64,000 nucleotides of DNA from B18-G4 sp032250805 (GCA_032250805.1 JAVVEM010000014.1:8400-72399); one strand, 5' to 3'; counted from the first letter of the stretch, positions 8,778-19,009 are shown. Translations and numbers: made by a program. Notes: a model not told the origin generated them from the letters alone.

Positions 8778-9236
8778 ATGGAAGACTATATTTACATTCT
8801 TATTGGTGTAATCTGGCTGGCAGCAACTGTTTACCGTGCTTCGCAAAAAAACAAGAAGCAAGCTGCCTCTCCAAAACCTGATGATCAGCAATCAAGGCCT
8901 CAAAAAGGCATGTCGGAAGCAAAGTCATTGCTCGAGGAATTGCTGGGTGGCCAGGATGTGAGGATCCCCGAACCTGAAGAGCAGGAGATCACCTATTCGG
9001 AACCTGAACCGGCGCTCACCGAAAAAAAGCAGCCAACCCCTGGTTTCGCGAGTGAATATACGCAACTGGGCGTTAAAGGAATCAAGGCCCTTAAGGAGGA
9101 AGGCATGTTGTCGAAAGACCGGATTTTGTTTACCGACGAAATGAAACTCTATCGCCAAAAAAAAGCCGGTCAGAACAAAATAAACCTCCGAAAAGCCATT
9201 ATTTACTCAACAATTCTCGAAAGCCCTTATACTTAA
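8778..9236 (+). CDS. Small membrane-anchored protein of unknown function
   Basis: A 152-residue protein starting with one hydrophobic helix (YIYILIGVIWLAATVY). A low-complexity, charged and proline-rich middle follows. The C-terminal segment INLRKAIIYSTILESPY resembles a tail motif that I recall from short, otherwise variable bacteroidete proteins. The architecture suggests a membrane anchor, a flexible linker and a short binding motif. It lies alone between the LytTR regulator and the TonB operon on the same strand. Confidence 0.6.
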   Translation: MEDYIYILIGVIWLAATVYRASQKNKKQAASPKPDDQQSRPQKGMSEAKSLLEELLGGQDVRIPEPEEQEITYSEPEPALTEKKQPTPGFASEYTQLGVKGIKALKEEGMLSKDRILFTDEMKLYRQKKAGQNKINLRKAIIYSTILESPYT

Positions 9237-9287
9237 GAGTTTGTTAAGGAAATGTTAAATTTTTTTTGAACCTACTGTTAATAATAT

Positions 9288-9319
9288 TTGCATATTAAAT
9301 TTTTTATTTATTAACTTTA
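9288..9319 (+). promoter_or_regulatory. Promoter candidate for the TonB receptor operon
   Basis: TTTG at 9288-9291, a 20-base spacer, then TAACTTTA at 9312-9319 (one mismatch at the last base of TAnnTTTG). The ATG follows 44 bases later. The region is very AT-rich. Confidence 0.45.
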
Positions 9320-9363
9320 CCGACTTATTGCACAGTGTTTATCTAACATAAAATTATCATGGT

Positions 9364-12300
9364 ATGTTAAGAAATTTACTTCTAACTATTGGTATTGTAC
9401 TGGCTACCAGTCTGGTGGCATTCCCCCAAACTTCCGGTACATTGCAGGGAACGGTGCTTGACAAGAACACCAGGGAAGAATTACCTTTTGTAAATGTCGT
9501 ACTTGAAATTGACGGATCCCAGGAAAGTGGGGCCTCGTCCAATATCGACGGGAAATATGTGATCAAGCCTATCCCTCCCGGCAAGTATGATATCAGAGCT
9601 TCCTTCATTGGTTATAAAACCAAACTCATCAAGGGTATTCAGATCAACGCCAACCAAACCCGCTTTTTTGATATTGAAATGGAACCAGCCGCTGAACAAC
9701 TGGACGAAGTTGTTATCATCGATTATAAAGTCCCGCTTATCGATAAGGATAAAACGGTGAGTGGTGGTACGGTTACCCAGGAGGAAATCCAGAAAATGCC
9801 GAACCGTAATGTTGCCTCTATTGCAGCAACCATCGGGGGTGTATTTTCCAGAGATGGTGAAGCAGGAAACGTACGTGGTGCCCGTACAAGCGGTACACGT
9901 TATTATGTTGATGGTATGCCGGTGATCGGTTCGCTGGCACTTCCGCAATCGGCTATTGCCCAGCAGTCGGTGATCCTCGGTGGTCAACCGGCAATGTACG
10001 GCGATGCCACCGGTGGTGTGATCGAGGTCACCACCAGGGGGCCCTCCAGGGTTTTTGGTGCCGGCGTGGAACTGGAAACGTCTGAGTTTCTGGATGCATT
10101 CGGATACAACCGTGTTGGTCTTAACCTGAATGGCCCAATCTTCAGGCAAAGAACTGACGATCCCAACAGAAAAGGCAAATCACTGCTCGGATATTTTATC
10201 GGTGGCGACCTTACCTATCGCCGCGATGGAGCCCCTTTTGCCGGTGATATGTACCGGGGAACCGACGAATATATACAAACACTGCAGGAAACCCCGCTTA
10301 TTCCATCAGGGCTCGAAACGGGTGGTACTTTCGTGAATGGTGAATTTACCCGGATGAGCGACCTTGAAAAAATTACAACAACCTCCAACACTTCAAGGTA
10401 CAGCGCTACAGTATCAGGTAAAATCGATGTTCGTACCGGACCAACCGTAAACCTCACATTTGGCGGTCAATACAATTTTAACAAAGGGAACAACTATAAC
10501 TACGGAAGTTCTCTCTTTAATTATGATAAAAACGCACTATTCAATAATCAGACCTGGAGGGTCTTCGGACGCTTTACACAACGCTTTCCCGATGATCAGC
10601 TTAAAAATTCAGCCATCAGAAATGTGTATTACTCCATTCAGGCCGACTACCAAAGCTATTCAGGCTCAACACATGATCCCGACCACAAGGAAGATATTTT
10701 CAGGTATGGCTATCTGGGCTCATTTACTTCACACCTAGCAAAAAACTACACCCTCGGAACAGATACCATCAATGGTCAACTGTATAACGATGTGTATATT
10801 ATGGATAACTATTTCGACACCCTGTATACATTCAAACCAGGGAACCTGAATCCATATGTAACACAACATACCATTAATTATTACGACCTCTATCCCAACC
10901 CTGACGGAAACTGGAGAAATTCCGACCAGGTGCAGCTTGGCGGAGGATTGCTCAATGGACAGGGACCACGAAGTGTGTATGGCATGTTTGCAATGCCGGG
11001 AGCAAACCAGGCAGGCTATTCTGAATTTTACAATACACAGGTTAGTGTAACTGCAAGTGGATCAATGGATATCGGAAATCACGAACTAAGGTTTGGTATC
11101 CAGTACGAACAACGGCAAGAAAGAGCTTACTCCATTGCACCTACAGGACTCTGGACCCTCATGAACGGCCTCACCAACTTTCATATCCAGGAGCTGGATG
11201 TAGAAAACCCAACACTGGTATACCGCGATGGTGTTTTCCAGGATACAATTGAATACAACAGGTTATACAATGCCGACGAACAACGTGTATTCGACAGAAA
11301 GTTAAGAGAAAAACTGGGCCTGGATCCACAGGGAACCGACTTTATCAATATCCATTCATACGACTTTAACACCAATACCATTCAGTATTTCGACGAAAAC
11401 AATGTTTCGCAAACTGTTTCAATTGGCGAGGGATTGTTCAGTCTCGATATGTTCAGTCCCGATGAATTGCTTAACGATGGGAATTTCTATGTAAATGCTT
11501 ATGGTTATGACTATACCGGTGAGAAACGGACATCAAAAGTTACTTTTGAAGACTTTTTTAACCAACTTGATGATGAGGGGAATGCTACCCGTGCAGTAGG
11601 TGCTTTTGAACCTATTTACATGGCAGGATACATTCAGGATAAATTTGCATTCAGAGACCTGATCTTTAATATTGGTGTACGTGTCGACCGTTTTGATGCT
11701 AACCAGGTGGTGCTGAAGGATCCTTTCCTGCTGTATCCGGCAAAATCGGTGAACGAAGTAAATACTGTCGGCGGACAAACTATTGTCCATCCCGGGAATA
11801 TGGGTTCAGACTACATTGTATACGTGGATAATTCCGACAACCCTACGAGAATCACAGGTTATCGCTCTGAAGATACCTGGTTCAATGCCGAAGGTACCGA
11901 AATTCAGGATCCCAATGCACTGAACGTTGGTTCCGGTATTTCACCCTTACTGGTTGACAACAGCCTCTCAAGACCTCCAATGGAATCATTCGAAGATTAT
12001 GAGCCGCAGATCAATGTCATGCCCAGGATCTCATTCTCATTCCCGATCTCTGATGTAGCATTGTTCTTTGCTCACTACGACGTGCTTACACAACGTCCTA
12101 CTTCGAACCTCCGCTCCGATCCCAGGGTTTATTATTTCTTTGATAATATTGGCGGAACGATCAACAATCCTAACCTTAAACCCACAAAAACGATCGACTA
12201 CGAACTTGGGTTCCAGCAGAGGCTGTCACCTACATCATCCTTAAAGTTTGTTGCTTTCTACAGGGAAATGAGGGACGATATTCAGATCTATCGCTATACC

Positions 12301-13083
12301 GGGGCATATCCGAAAGATTATACGTCATACAATAATATCGACTTTGGTACCACCAAAGGGATGACCATTCAATATGACCTCAGAAGAACCAATAATGCCA
12401 GGATCAGTGCATACTATACACTGCAGTTTGCCGAAGGTACCGGTTCAAATACAACCACTGCTGCAGCACTCGTATCGTCAGGATTACCGAACCTGAGAAC
12501 GACTTTCCCGCTTGCCTGGGACCGTCGTCACAGTTTTAATGTATTCCTCGACTACAGGTTTGCCCGTGGAGCTGACTATAATGGCCCAACGATCAAAAGG
12601 GACAAGAAAGGCAAAGCCCCTGTGCAGTTGCTTAACAACACAGGACTCTCACTTACCCTTACAGGTGGTTCGGGAACTCCCTACACACGCTCACGTAACA
12701 TTTATTCGCAGCTTAGCGGTGGCACCAGACTTCTCCAGGGTACCTATTTTGGATCGCGCCTGCCATGGCAGTTCCGTATGGATGTCCGTGTTGATAAGGA
12801 TATTCCACTCACACTCAGCCGGGGAGAAGATCCCAGGCGCGGAAACCTCAATGTATACGTGTCTGTTAATAATGTCCTGAACACGAAAAATGTGATCAAT
12901 GTATATCCCGCTACCGGTAACCCCGATGATGACGGTTATCTGGCAGCTCCGGAATGGCAAAGGGATATTAATGAACAACTTGATCCGCAGTCATTCCGTG
13001 ACCTATATGCCATATTTGTAAATTATCCGGGGAATTACAGCAGCCCGAGGACAATCCGTTTAGGAGTGATCTTTAACTTCTAA
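9364..13083 (+). CDS. TonB-dependent receptor with carboxypeptidase-like regulatory domain
   Basis: An outer-membrane receptor of 1239 residues. After a signal peptide (ending VAFPQ) comes a CarboxypepD_reg-like domain (SGTLQGTVLDKNTREELPFVNV, ~residues 24-110). A plug domain follows (EEIQKMPNRNVASIAATIGGVF, ARTSGTRYYVDGMPV, YGDATGGVIEVTTRG, ~125-225), then a large barrel rich in aromatic strands that ends in IRLGVIFNF with the terminal Phe expected for barrel assembly. No SusD-like gene follows, so this is not a classical polysaccharide-utilisation pair. Instead a very large surface protein and a PorV-family barrel follow at 38 and 46 bases, suggesting one operon. The substrate is unknown. 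Confidence 0.93.
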   Translation: MLRNLLLTIGIVLATSLVAFPQTSGTLQGTVLDKNTREELPFVNVVLEIDGSQESGASSNIDGKYVIKPIPPGKYDIRASFIGYKTKLIKGIQINANQTRFFDIEMEPAAEQLDEVVIIDYKVPLIDKDKTVSGGTVTQEEIQKMPNRNVASIAATIGGVFSRDGEAGNVRGARTSGTRYYVDGMPVIGSLALPQSAIAQQSVILGGQPAMYGDATGGVIEVTTRGPSRVFGAGVELETSEFLDAFGYNRVGLNLNGPIFRQRTDDPNRKGKSLLGYFIGGDLTYRRDGAPFAGDMYRGTDEYIQTLQETPLIPSGLETGGTFVNGEFTRMSDLEKITTTSNTSRYSATVSGKIDVRTGPTVNLTFGGQYNFNKGNNYNYGSSLFNYDKNALFNNQTWRVFGRFTQRFPDDQLKNSAIRNVYYSIQADYQSYSGSTHDPDHKEDIFRYGYLGSFTSHLAKNYTLGTDTINGQLYNDVYIMDNYFDTLYTFKPGNLNPYVTQHTINYYDLYPNPDGNWRNSDQVQLGGGLLNGQGPRSVYGMFAMPGANQAGYSEFYNTQVSVTASGSMDIGNHELRFGIQYEQRQERAYSIAPTGLWTLMNGLTNFHIQELDVENPTLVYRDGVFQDTIEYNRLYNADEQRVFDRKLREKLGLDPQGTDFINIHSYDFNTNTIQYFDENNVSQTVSIGEGLFSLDMFSPDELLNDGNFYVNAYGYDYTGEKRTSKVTFEDFFNQLDDEGNATRAVGAFEPIYMAGYIQDKFAFRDLIFNIGVRVDRFDANQVVLKDPFLLYPAKSVNEVNTVGGQTIVHPGNMGSDYIVYVDNSDNPTRITGYRSEDTWFNAEGTEIQDPNALNVGSGISPLLVDNSLSRPPMESFEDYEPQINVMPRISFSFPISDVALFFAHYDVLTQRPTSNLRSDPRVYYFFDNIGGTINNPNLKPTKTIDYELGFQQRLSPTSSLKFVAFYREMRDDIQIYRYTGAYPKDYTSYNNIDFGTTKGMTIQYDLRRTNNARISAYYTLQFAEGTGSNTTTAAALVSSGLPNLRTTFPLAWDRRHSFNVFLDYRFARGADYNGPTIKRDKKGKAPVQLLNNTGLSLTLTGGSGTPYTRSRNIYSQLSGGTRLLQGTYFGSRLPWQFRMDVRVDKDIPLTLSRGEDPRRGNLNVYVSVNNVLNTKNVINVYPATGNPDDDGYLAAPEWQRDINEQLDPQSFRDLYAIFVNYPGNYSSPRTIRLGVIFNF

Positions 13084-13120
13084 ACCAGCTATATTGCACG
13101 GGAGATGAACAGCCTAAAAT

Positions 13121-16100
13121 ATGAAAACTAAAAATAATACAGCAATCATGAAAAATATATTTCGCCATCTATTTATTGCTATGCTCTGCTTTGTGATCGT
13201 GCAGGGTGCCTACGCAGAGGAATACAAGGACGGATATAAAAATTCGAAGCCAACGATCAAGGCAACAACAGCCGGATGCGCTTCTGCATCGGGTTTTCGC
13301 TATCTTGATGTTAACAATGTCAATGCCAGGATCAATACCGGCGGCGACATGTGGTGGGATCTCCCCGGTGGTATCGGAGCCCAGTACTTTATTCCCAAAG
13401 AAGGAACCGCAACGTCACTTTTCTCCGGATCATTGTGGATCGGAGGTCTTGACGTTAACAATCAGCTAAAACTTGCAGCTGTCAGGTATCGTCAGGTGGG
13501 TAACGACTATTGGCCGGGCCCACTTACCATCGACGGAACTGCCGCAGTTGATGAATCCACCTGCTCAAAATACGATAAGCACTTTATGATGACACGTGAG
13601 GAGGTTGATCAGTTCCTCCAATATCAAAACAGTGAAAATCCGGCAGCTGAATTTCCCGATTACAGCATACCGCAATCCATACTCGAATACCCCGCTCATG
13701 GAGACGTTTCGAAAAACCAGAGTTATTACCTGGCTCCCTTCCGTGATGTTGATGGCGATGGTGATTACAACCCGGTTCAGGGTGACTACCCTTATTACGA
13801 CATTACCAATGAATTGTGTCCGCTGAATTTTGCAGGAGACCCCAATTACGTTCCTCAGGTAACCATGGAAGAACAACTAATAGGTAGTGTATACGGCAGT
13901 CTGCTTGTCGACCAGGTATTAAAGGGCGATGAAACACTTTGGTGGATTTTTAACGATAAAGGAAATTTCCACTCCGAAACACAGGGAGCATCCATTGGTT
14001 TTGAGATCAGGGCACAGGCTTTTGGTTTTGCTACCAACGATGAGATCAACAATATGACCTTTTATACATACGAGATCATCAACCGTTCTTCGTTTACCCT
14101 TACAGAAACTTTCTTCAGCCCCTGGGTCGATACCGACCTCGGATATGCATGGGATGACTATGTAGGCTGTGATGTTGGCAGGGGTCTTGGTTACTGTTAT
14201 AATGGTGTTTCTGTCGATGGTTCAGGTGAAGTTGAATCATATGGAGACCAACCGCCCGCAATCGGTGTCGACTTCTTCCAGGGCCCTTACATTGATCCTG
14301 ACGATCGCGACAACCCCAGGTTTACCAATGATTGTTCTATTCTGAATTCACCCTTTGAATGGGATCAGATGGCCATCAATGGTGTAAACTTTGGTAATGG
14401 CATTGTCGATGACGAACGCTTCGGTATGCGCCGTTTTGTTTATCATAATAATTCCGGTGGCCCACAGGGCGACCCCCAAATTGCACCTGAATACTACAAC
14501 TACCTCAGGGGATTCTGGAAAGACAATACACGCATGCTCTATGGAGGAAATGCACACACAAACTCAAATGCTGTTGGCCCTGAATGTGACTTTATGTTCC
14601 CGGGCAACTCTGATCCCTGTAACTGGGGCACCAGAGGCGATCCTCCCAATGGCGGGTATAACCAAAGCGGACTTTACTGGACTGAAGAAACAGCCGATAA
14701 TAATCCCGACGACAGACGTTTTATGCAATCAGCCGGACCATTTACCCTTGAGCCCGGTGCCGTAAACTATATCACTGTCGGAATTCCGTGGGCACGCGCC
14801 ACATCAGGTGGCCCATGGGCCTCAGTTGAACTGCTCCGCGTTGTGGATGATAAATGCCAGAAACTATTCGACAACTGCTTTAAAGTTCTTGATGGACCGG
14901 ATGCACCGGATCTTAGCATTACAGAACTTGACCAGGAACTGATATTTTATATCACAAACTCAAAAACATCCAATAACTACCTCGAAGAATATGTTGAGTA
15001 TGATAATACCATCACGCAGCCTCTACCAGGCGGCGATGGTGAACGCTCCGACTCACTTTACCGTTTCGAAGGTTATCAGATCTACCAGCTCGCAGATGCA
15101 ACAGTTACACTTGATAGCAAGGACAATGCTGACCTTGTTCGCCTGGTAGCGCAGTATGACATTAAGAATGATGTAACCACACTTGTCAACTATTACTTCG
15201 ACAAATCTATCGGAGGCAATGTGCCGGTTGTTGAAGTTGAAGGTGGCGACAATGGAATCGTACACTCATTCAGCATTAAGGAAGATGCTTTTGGTACAAC
15301 CAACCGGCAATTGACGAATTTCAAACAATACTATTATACCGTTGTAGCTTATGCCTTCAATGAATACATGCCCTATACCCAGGAGCCCGCAGTACTGAAC
15401 GGACTTCTCGGACAACAGGCACCCTATCTTGCAGGCCGCAGAAACATTACAACCTATCCTGCCATCCCCCATCCTACCGTAAACGGTACAGTGCTCAATG
15501 CAGAATACGGACAGGGTCCGCAAATTACCAGAATAAATGGTAACGGGAACGGTGGAATGCACATTGAACTTACTCAGGAGACCATCGATGAGATCATGAG
15601 CAAACCTCCGGCCGACACCGTCGATAACAAGATGGGAAGCCCCGATTACCCAATCGCCTACGAAGCAAAATATGAATATGGTTTCGGACCGCTCAACGTT
15701 AAAGTAATCGATCCGCTCAACGTGGCCAATGCGCAATACAAACTTAAATTTACCGATGTAGAATATGTTACAGGCGATACCATTAAGATTGCCACTGCCA
15801 ATTGGGTGCTTACAAATATCACAACAGGAGAGGAATATGAATCTATAAAAGAAATCACAAACAATTATGAGGAATTATTCCCCGAATTGGGCATATCGCT
15901 ACAAATAAACCAGCCGTTGAATCCAGGCGACAGCCTTTCGGTGAATAATGGCCTGATAACTTCCTATGTTACCTATGAAGATGTGAATGAACGATGGGTT
16001 GGTGGCATTGAAGATACTGACCTTCCATCAAGTCCATCAAACTGGATCCGTTCAGGGACATACCAGGATCAGGACAATTCAAGCTTTAACGACTGGAATA

Positions 16101-17335
16101 TGCCAAGTCCAAAAGATGCCGAAGCTGTCTTTGAAAAGATTGCCAACGGGACCTGGGCTCCTTATGTAATGGTGGCTCATAATGACCAGAGCGATGTAGG
16201 CCCTGCCATTAGCAGCCTCTCAAAAACGCAAAGCCCTATGGCAGATATCGCCAGCGTTGATATTGTGATGACCGCCGACAAAAGCAAATGGTCAAGGTCA
16301 ATGATCCTGGAAATGTGCGCTGATCCAACCGTATCAGAAGGCGGAGTTGATCGTTTCGATCTTAGGGCCGCACAATCGGTTGATAAAGATGGGAATCCTG
16401 CCCCTGTTGGCAGCGGACCCAGTACCAATCCCGACGACCCGAACTACATATCCGAAACAGGTTTTGGATGGTTCCCCGGCTATGCCATTAACATCGAAAC
16501 CGGTGAAAGGCTGAATATCATCTTTGGCGAAAACTCATTCCTTGTTGGAGAAAACGGACGCGATATGTTGTTTAACCCAACAGCAAATGAGTATGATTAT
16601 TTTGGCAATCCTTTATTTGGTGGTATGCACTTTGTGTATGTGGTTAATGCCAGAGACAAATCATTCAGCTCTGCTTCAACTACATTAACTTATCAGTTCC
16701 CGGCATATGATGCCTGTCTGTACCATCTGAATGCGCCTAATCTGTATTCATTTCTTCCGACCGCTGTTTATGAACCAATCATCTGGTCAACAATCATGTG
16801 GGTAGGTATTCCATTGTCTGTTGAAGATAAACCCTGGCTGCCCGAAGGAAACGATTGGAAACTGAGCGTTAGAATGTCAAAACCCTATAAACGCTATTAC
16901 TCTTCACCTATTGACACACTGTATACAAGTGAAGACAGCACGGTGACCTACTGGCCTGAATATATTTTCAGTACCGAGAATATCGCTACTACCGATTATG
17001 TTATCAGCAAAGCAGAAACAGATATCGACCGTATTGGAGTTGTTCCAAATCCATATTACGCTTATAACAGTTATGAACGGAACGCACTCGATAACAGGAT
17101 AAAGATCATTAACCTGCCTGAACAGTGCACCATCACAATTTATAATGTCAAGGGAACACTTGTTCGTCAGCTCACCAAGGACTCACAGGAAACATTCATT
17201 GACTGGGATCTTAAAAACTTTGCCGGCATTCCCATTGCGGGAGGCATATACATCATACATGTACAAACAGACGTTGGCGAGAAAGTGCTGAAGTGGTTCG
17301 GTATCCTTCGTCCACCTGACTTAAATACTTTCTAA
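13121..17335 (+). CDS. Very large secreted surface protein with FlgD/T9SS-like C terminus
   Basis: A 1404-residue exported protein. A signal peptide (ending GAYAEE; the Met at 13148 is an alternative start) precedes a long, aromatic-rich beta-type body with segments such as GGDMWWDLPGG, FSGSLWIGGLD, DVDGDGDYNPVQGDYPYYDI and FYTYEIINRSS. The C-terminal ~90 residues (GVVPNPYYAYNSYE, ITIYNVKGTLVRQL, GIPIAGGIYIIHV) look like a FlgD/T9SS sorting-type beta-sandwich, but end in a non-standard RPPDLNTF tail. I recognise no catalytic domain. Its position between a TonB receptor and a PorV-family protein suggests a cell-surface partner of that receptor, exported by T9SS with help from the PorV protein. 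Confidence 0.78.
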   Translation: MKTKNNTAIMKNIFRHLFIAMLCFVIVQGAYAEEYKDGYKNSKPTIKATTAGCASASGFRYLDVNNVNARINTGGDMWWDLPGGIGAQYFIPKEGTATSLFSGSLWIGGLDVNNQLKLAAVRYRQVGNDYWPGPLTIDGTAAVDESTCSKYDKHFMMTREEVDQFLQYQNSENPAAEFPDYSIPQSILEYPAHGDVSKNQSYYLAPFRDVDGDGDYNPVQGDYPYYDITNELCPLNFAGDPNYVPQVTMEEQLIGSVYGSLLVDQVLKGDETLWWIFNDKGNFHSETQGASIGFEIRAQAFGFATNDEINNMTFYTYEIINRSSFTLTETFFSPWVDTDLGYAWDDYVGCDVGRGLGYCYNGVSVDGSGEVESYGDQPPAIGVDFFQGPYIDPDDRDNPRFTNDCSILNSPFEWDQMAINGVNFGNGIVDDERFGMRRFVYHNNSGGPQGDPQIAPEYYNYLRGFWKDNTRMLYGGNAHTNSNAVGPECDFMFPGNSDPCNWGTRGDPPNGGYNQSGLYWTEETADNNPDDRRFMQSAGPFTLEPGAVNYITVGIPWARATSGGPWASVELLRVVDDKCQKLFDNCFKVLDGPDAPDLSITELDQELIFYITNSKTSNNYLEEYVEYDNTITQPLPGGDGERSDSLYRFEGYQIYQLADATVTLDSKDNADLVRLVAQYDIKNDVTTLVNYYFDKSIGGNVPVVEVEGGDNGIVHSFSIKEDAFGTTNRQLTNFKQYYYTVVAYAFNEYMPYTQEPAVLNGLLGQQAPYLAGRRNITTYPAIPHPTVNGTVLNAEYGQGPQITRINGNGNGGMHIELTQETIDEIMSKPPADTVDNKMGSPDYPIAYEAKYEYGFGPLNVKVIDPLNVANAQYKLKFTDVEYVTGDTIKIATANWVLTNITTGEEYESIKEITNNYEELFPELGISLQINQPLNPGDSLSVNNGLITSYVTYEDVNERWVGGIEDTDLPSSPSNWIRSGTYQDQDNSSFNDWNMPSPKDAEAVFEKIANGTWAPYVMVAHNDQSDVGPAISSLSKTQSPMADIASVDIVMTADKSKWSRSMILEMCADPTVSEGGVDRFDLRAAQSVDKDGNPAPVGSGPSTNPDDPNYISETGFGWFPGYAINIETGERLNIIFGENSFLVGENGRDMLFNPTANEYDYFGNPLFGGMHFVYVVNARDKSFSSASTTLTYQFPAYDACLYHLNAPNLYSFLPTAVYEPIIWSTIMWVGIPLSVEDKPWLPEGNDWKLSVRMSKPYKRYYSSPIDTLYTSEDSTVTYWPEYIFSTENIATTDYVISKAETDIDRIGVVPNPYYAYNSYERNALDNRIKIINLPEQCTITIYNVKGTLVRQLTKDSQETFIDWDLKNFAGIPIAGGIYIIHVQTDVGEKVLKWFGILRPPDLNTF

Positions 17336-17381
17336 TGCTATGTTTGAGAAAATGAAATTAATAACATTAAATACAATAAGT

Positions 17382-18440
17382 ATGAAGAGTTTTTATAAAT
17401 ACTTAATTGCGCTCGTCATAATCAGCATGTTGATCATTCCCGACAGCAATCTTTTTGCCGGGAATAAAGACCGTTCCGGACAGGCTGGTGCCACAGAGCT
17501 GTTAATCAATCCCTGGGCCAGAAGTTCCGGCTGGGGCAATGTTTCAACAGCAAATGTTCATGGACTTGAGTCTATGTTTATTAATGTTGCCGGGCTGGCT
17601 TTTACCAGTCGCACCGAACTGGTATTCTCGCATACAACCTATCTGAAAGGCTCCGACATAAATCTATTTGCGTTTGGGTTTTCCCAGCGTATTGGTGATG
17701 CAGGAGTTGTTGGGATGCAGGTTACATCAATGAGTTTTGGGGAGATCGATGTAACAACCCCCGATTCGCCGGAAGGAGGTATCGGAACATTTAAACCAAA
17801 CCTGCTTAACATCGCCATTGCATATTCAAAGGCTTTCTCAAACAGTATCTATGGTGGTATTAATATCAAGATCATCTCCGAATCTATTGCTGATGCCAAT
17901 GCTCAGGGAATAGCCATTGATGCCGGTATCCAGTATGTTACTGGTGAAAGACAGCAAATAAAATTTGGCATAGCACTTAAAAACATTGGACCGAAAATGA
18001 AATTTTCGGGTGATGGCCTGTTGCGGACAACATTCCTGACGGGGCAAACGAGTGCTTTCTCTATGAGCACACCCTCTGAATCATTTGAGCTACCAACAGC
18101 TCTTGACATTGGTGCCTCATACGATTTCTTCATTGGCGACTGGAACAGAATAACCCTGGCGGGAAATTTCAGATCAAATGCGTTTGGAAAAGACCAGTTT
18201 ATGTTCGGTGCCGAATATGCCCTGAAAACTTACCTGATGCTTCGAGCTGGTTATACCTATGAAGACGGGATTACCCAAAAAGAAGACCGTACAACCGTTT
18301 TTACCGGACCCAGCGCAGGTATTACTGTGGCTATACCAACAAACAAGGAAAAAGGATCATCGATTAATATCGACTATTCATACAGAGCTACGGATCCTTT
18401 CACAGGGACACACAGCGTAGGTGCCAGCATCATATTTTAA
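17382..18440 (+). CDS. PorV/PorQ family outer-membrane barrel
   Basis: About 352 residues. The ATG at 17382 gives a clean signal peptide (MKSFYKYLIALVIIS...LFAG), so it is preferred to the in-frame ATG at 17340. Features of the family are the N-terminal QAGATELLINPWARSSGWGN, the MFINVAGLAFTSRTELVFSHT segment, many alternating beta strands, and a C terminus ending GASIIF. PorV itself carries cargo away from the T9SS translocon to the attachment complex. A dedicated copy beside a large cargo-like gene suggests a paralogue serving that protein. It is the last gene of the TonB operon and is followed by a strong terminator. Confidence 0.83.
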   Translation: MKSFYKYLIALVIISMLIIPDSNLFAGNKDRSGQAGATELLINPWARSSGWGNVSTANVHGLESMFINVAGLAFTSRTELVFSHTTYLKGSDINLFAFGFSQRIGDAGVVGMQVTSMSFGEIDVTTPDSPEGGIGTFKPNLLNIAIAYSKAFSNSIYGGINIKIISESIADANAQGIAIDAGIQYVTGERQQIKFGIALKNIGPKMKFSGDGLLRTTFLTGQTSAFSMSTPSESFELPTALDIGASYDFFIGDWNRITLAGNFRSNAFGKDQFMFGAEYALKTYLMLRAGYTYEDGITQKEDRTTVFTGPSAGITVAIPTNKEKGSSINIDYSYRATDPFTGTHSVGASIIF

Positions 18441-18477
18441 GGCACCAGCTAACCCTGCTTCAACATTAAAATATTTT

Positions 18478-18505
18478 AAAAGGCCCTTTCTAAAAGGGTC
18501 TTTTT
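18478..18505 (+). terminator. Rho-independent terminator of the TonB/PorV operon
   Basis: AAAAGGCCCTTT (18478-18489), a CTA loop, AAAGGGTCTTTT (18493-18504): a 12-bp stem with one G-U pair running into T residues, placed 37 bases after the PorV-family stop codon. Confidence 0.8.
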
Positions 18506-18535
18506 ACGCTTATTAAATTCAATACAGGTTCTATT

Positions 18536-19009
18536 ATGGCTGACGTGAAATACTATACCAAGGAGGGTTTTCTGAAATTGCAAAAGGAACTTGAACACCT
18601 TGAATCAGTTCAACGACCTGAAATCTCAAGACAAATTGCTGAAGCACGCGATAAAGGCGACCTATCAGAGAACGCAGAATATGATGCAGCCAAAAATGCT
18701 CAGGGGATGCTCGAACTACAGATATCCAAACTGCAGGAAGAGATCAGAAAGGCCCGTATCATCGATGAATCAAAAATGGATAATTCAAAAGTGCTTATCC
18801 TTTCAATCGTCAAGATTAAAAACCTGCACAATGATAAGATCATGACCTATACCCTGGTCCCGGAAAATGAAGCAGACCTGAAATCAGGAAAACTTTCTGT
18901 TACTTCACCAATAGCCAAAGGACTGCTTGGCAAAAAGGTAGGCGACACGGCCGAAATCAATGTACCCGCCGGTAAAGTAACTTTTGAGATCATTGAGATT
19001 TCGAGATGA
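18536..19009 (+). CDS. greA: Transcription elongation factor GreA
   Basis: 157 residues, the normal GreA length. The N-terminal coiled coil (YYTKEGFLKLQKELEHLES...RPEISRQIAEARDKGDLSENAEYDAAK) carries the tip acidic residues (GDLSENAEYD) that stimulate cleavage of backtracked RNA in RNA polymerase. The C-terminal FKBP-like domain follows (YTLVPENEAD, SPIAKGLLGKKVGD). A conserved housekeeping gene, placed just after the terminator of the preceding operon. Confidence 0.97.
   Translation: MADVKYYTKEGFLKLQKELEHLESVQRPEISRQIAEARDKGDLSENAEYDAAKNAQGMLELQISKLQEEIRKARIIDESKMDNSKVLILSIVKIKNLHNDKIMTYTLVPENEADLKSGKLSVTSPIAKGLLGKKVGDTAEINVPAGKVTFEIIEISR

Noticed and set aside
9481..10149. Long minus-strand reading frame (222 residues) inside the TonB receptor gene
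   Set aside because: Fully antisense to a clear receptor gene, no signal or domain, composition follows the opposite strand; a shadow frame.
9364..18440. Polysaccharide utilisation locus (SusC/SusD)
   Set aside because: A SusC-like receptor is present but no SusD lipoprotein or glycoside hydrolase follows; the partners are a giant surface protein and a PorV-family barrel.
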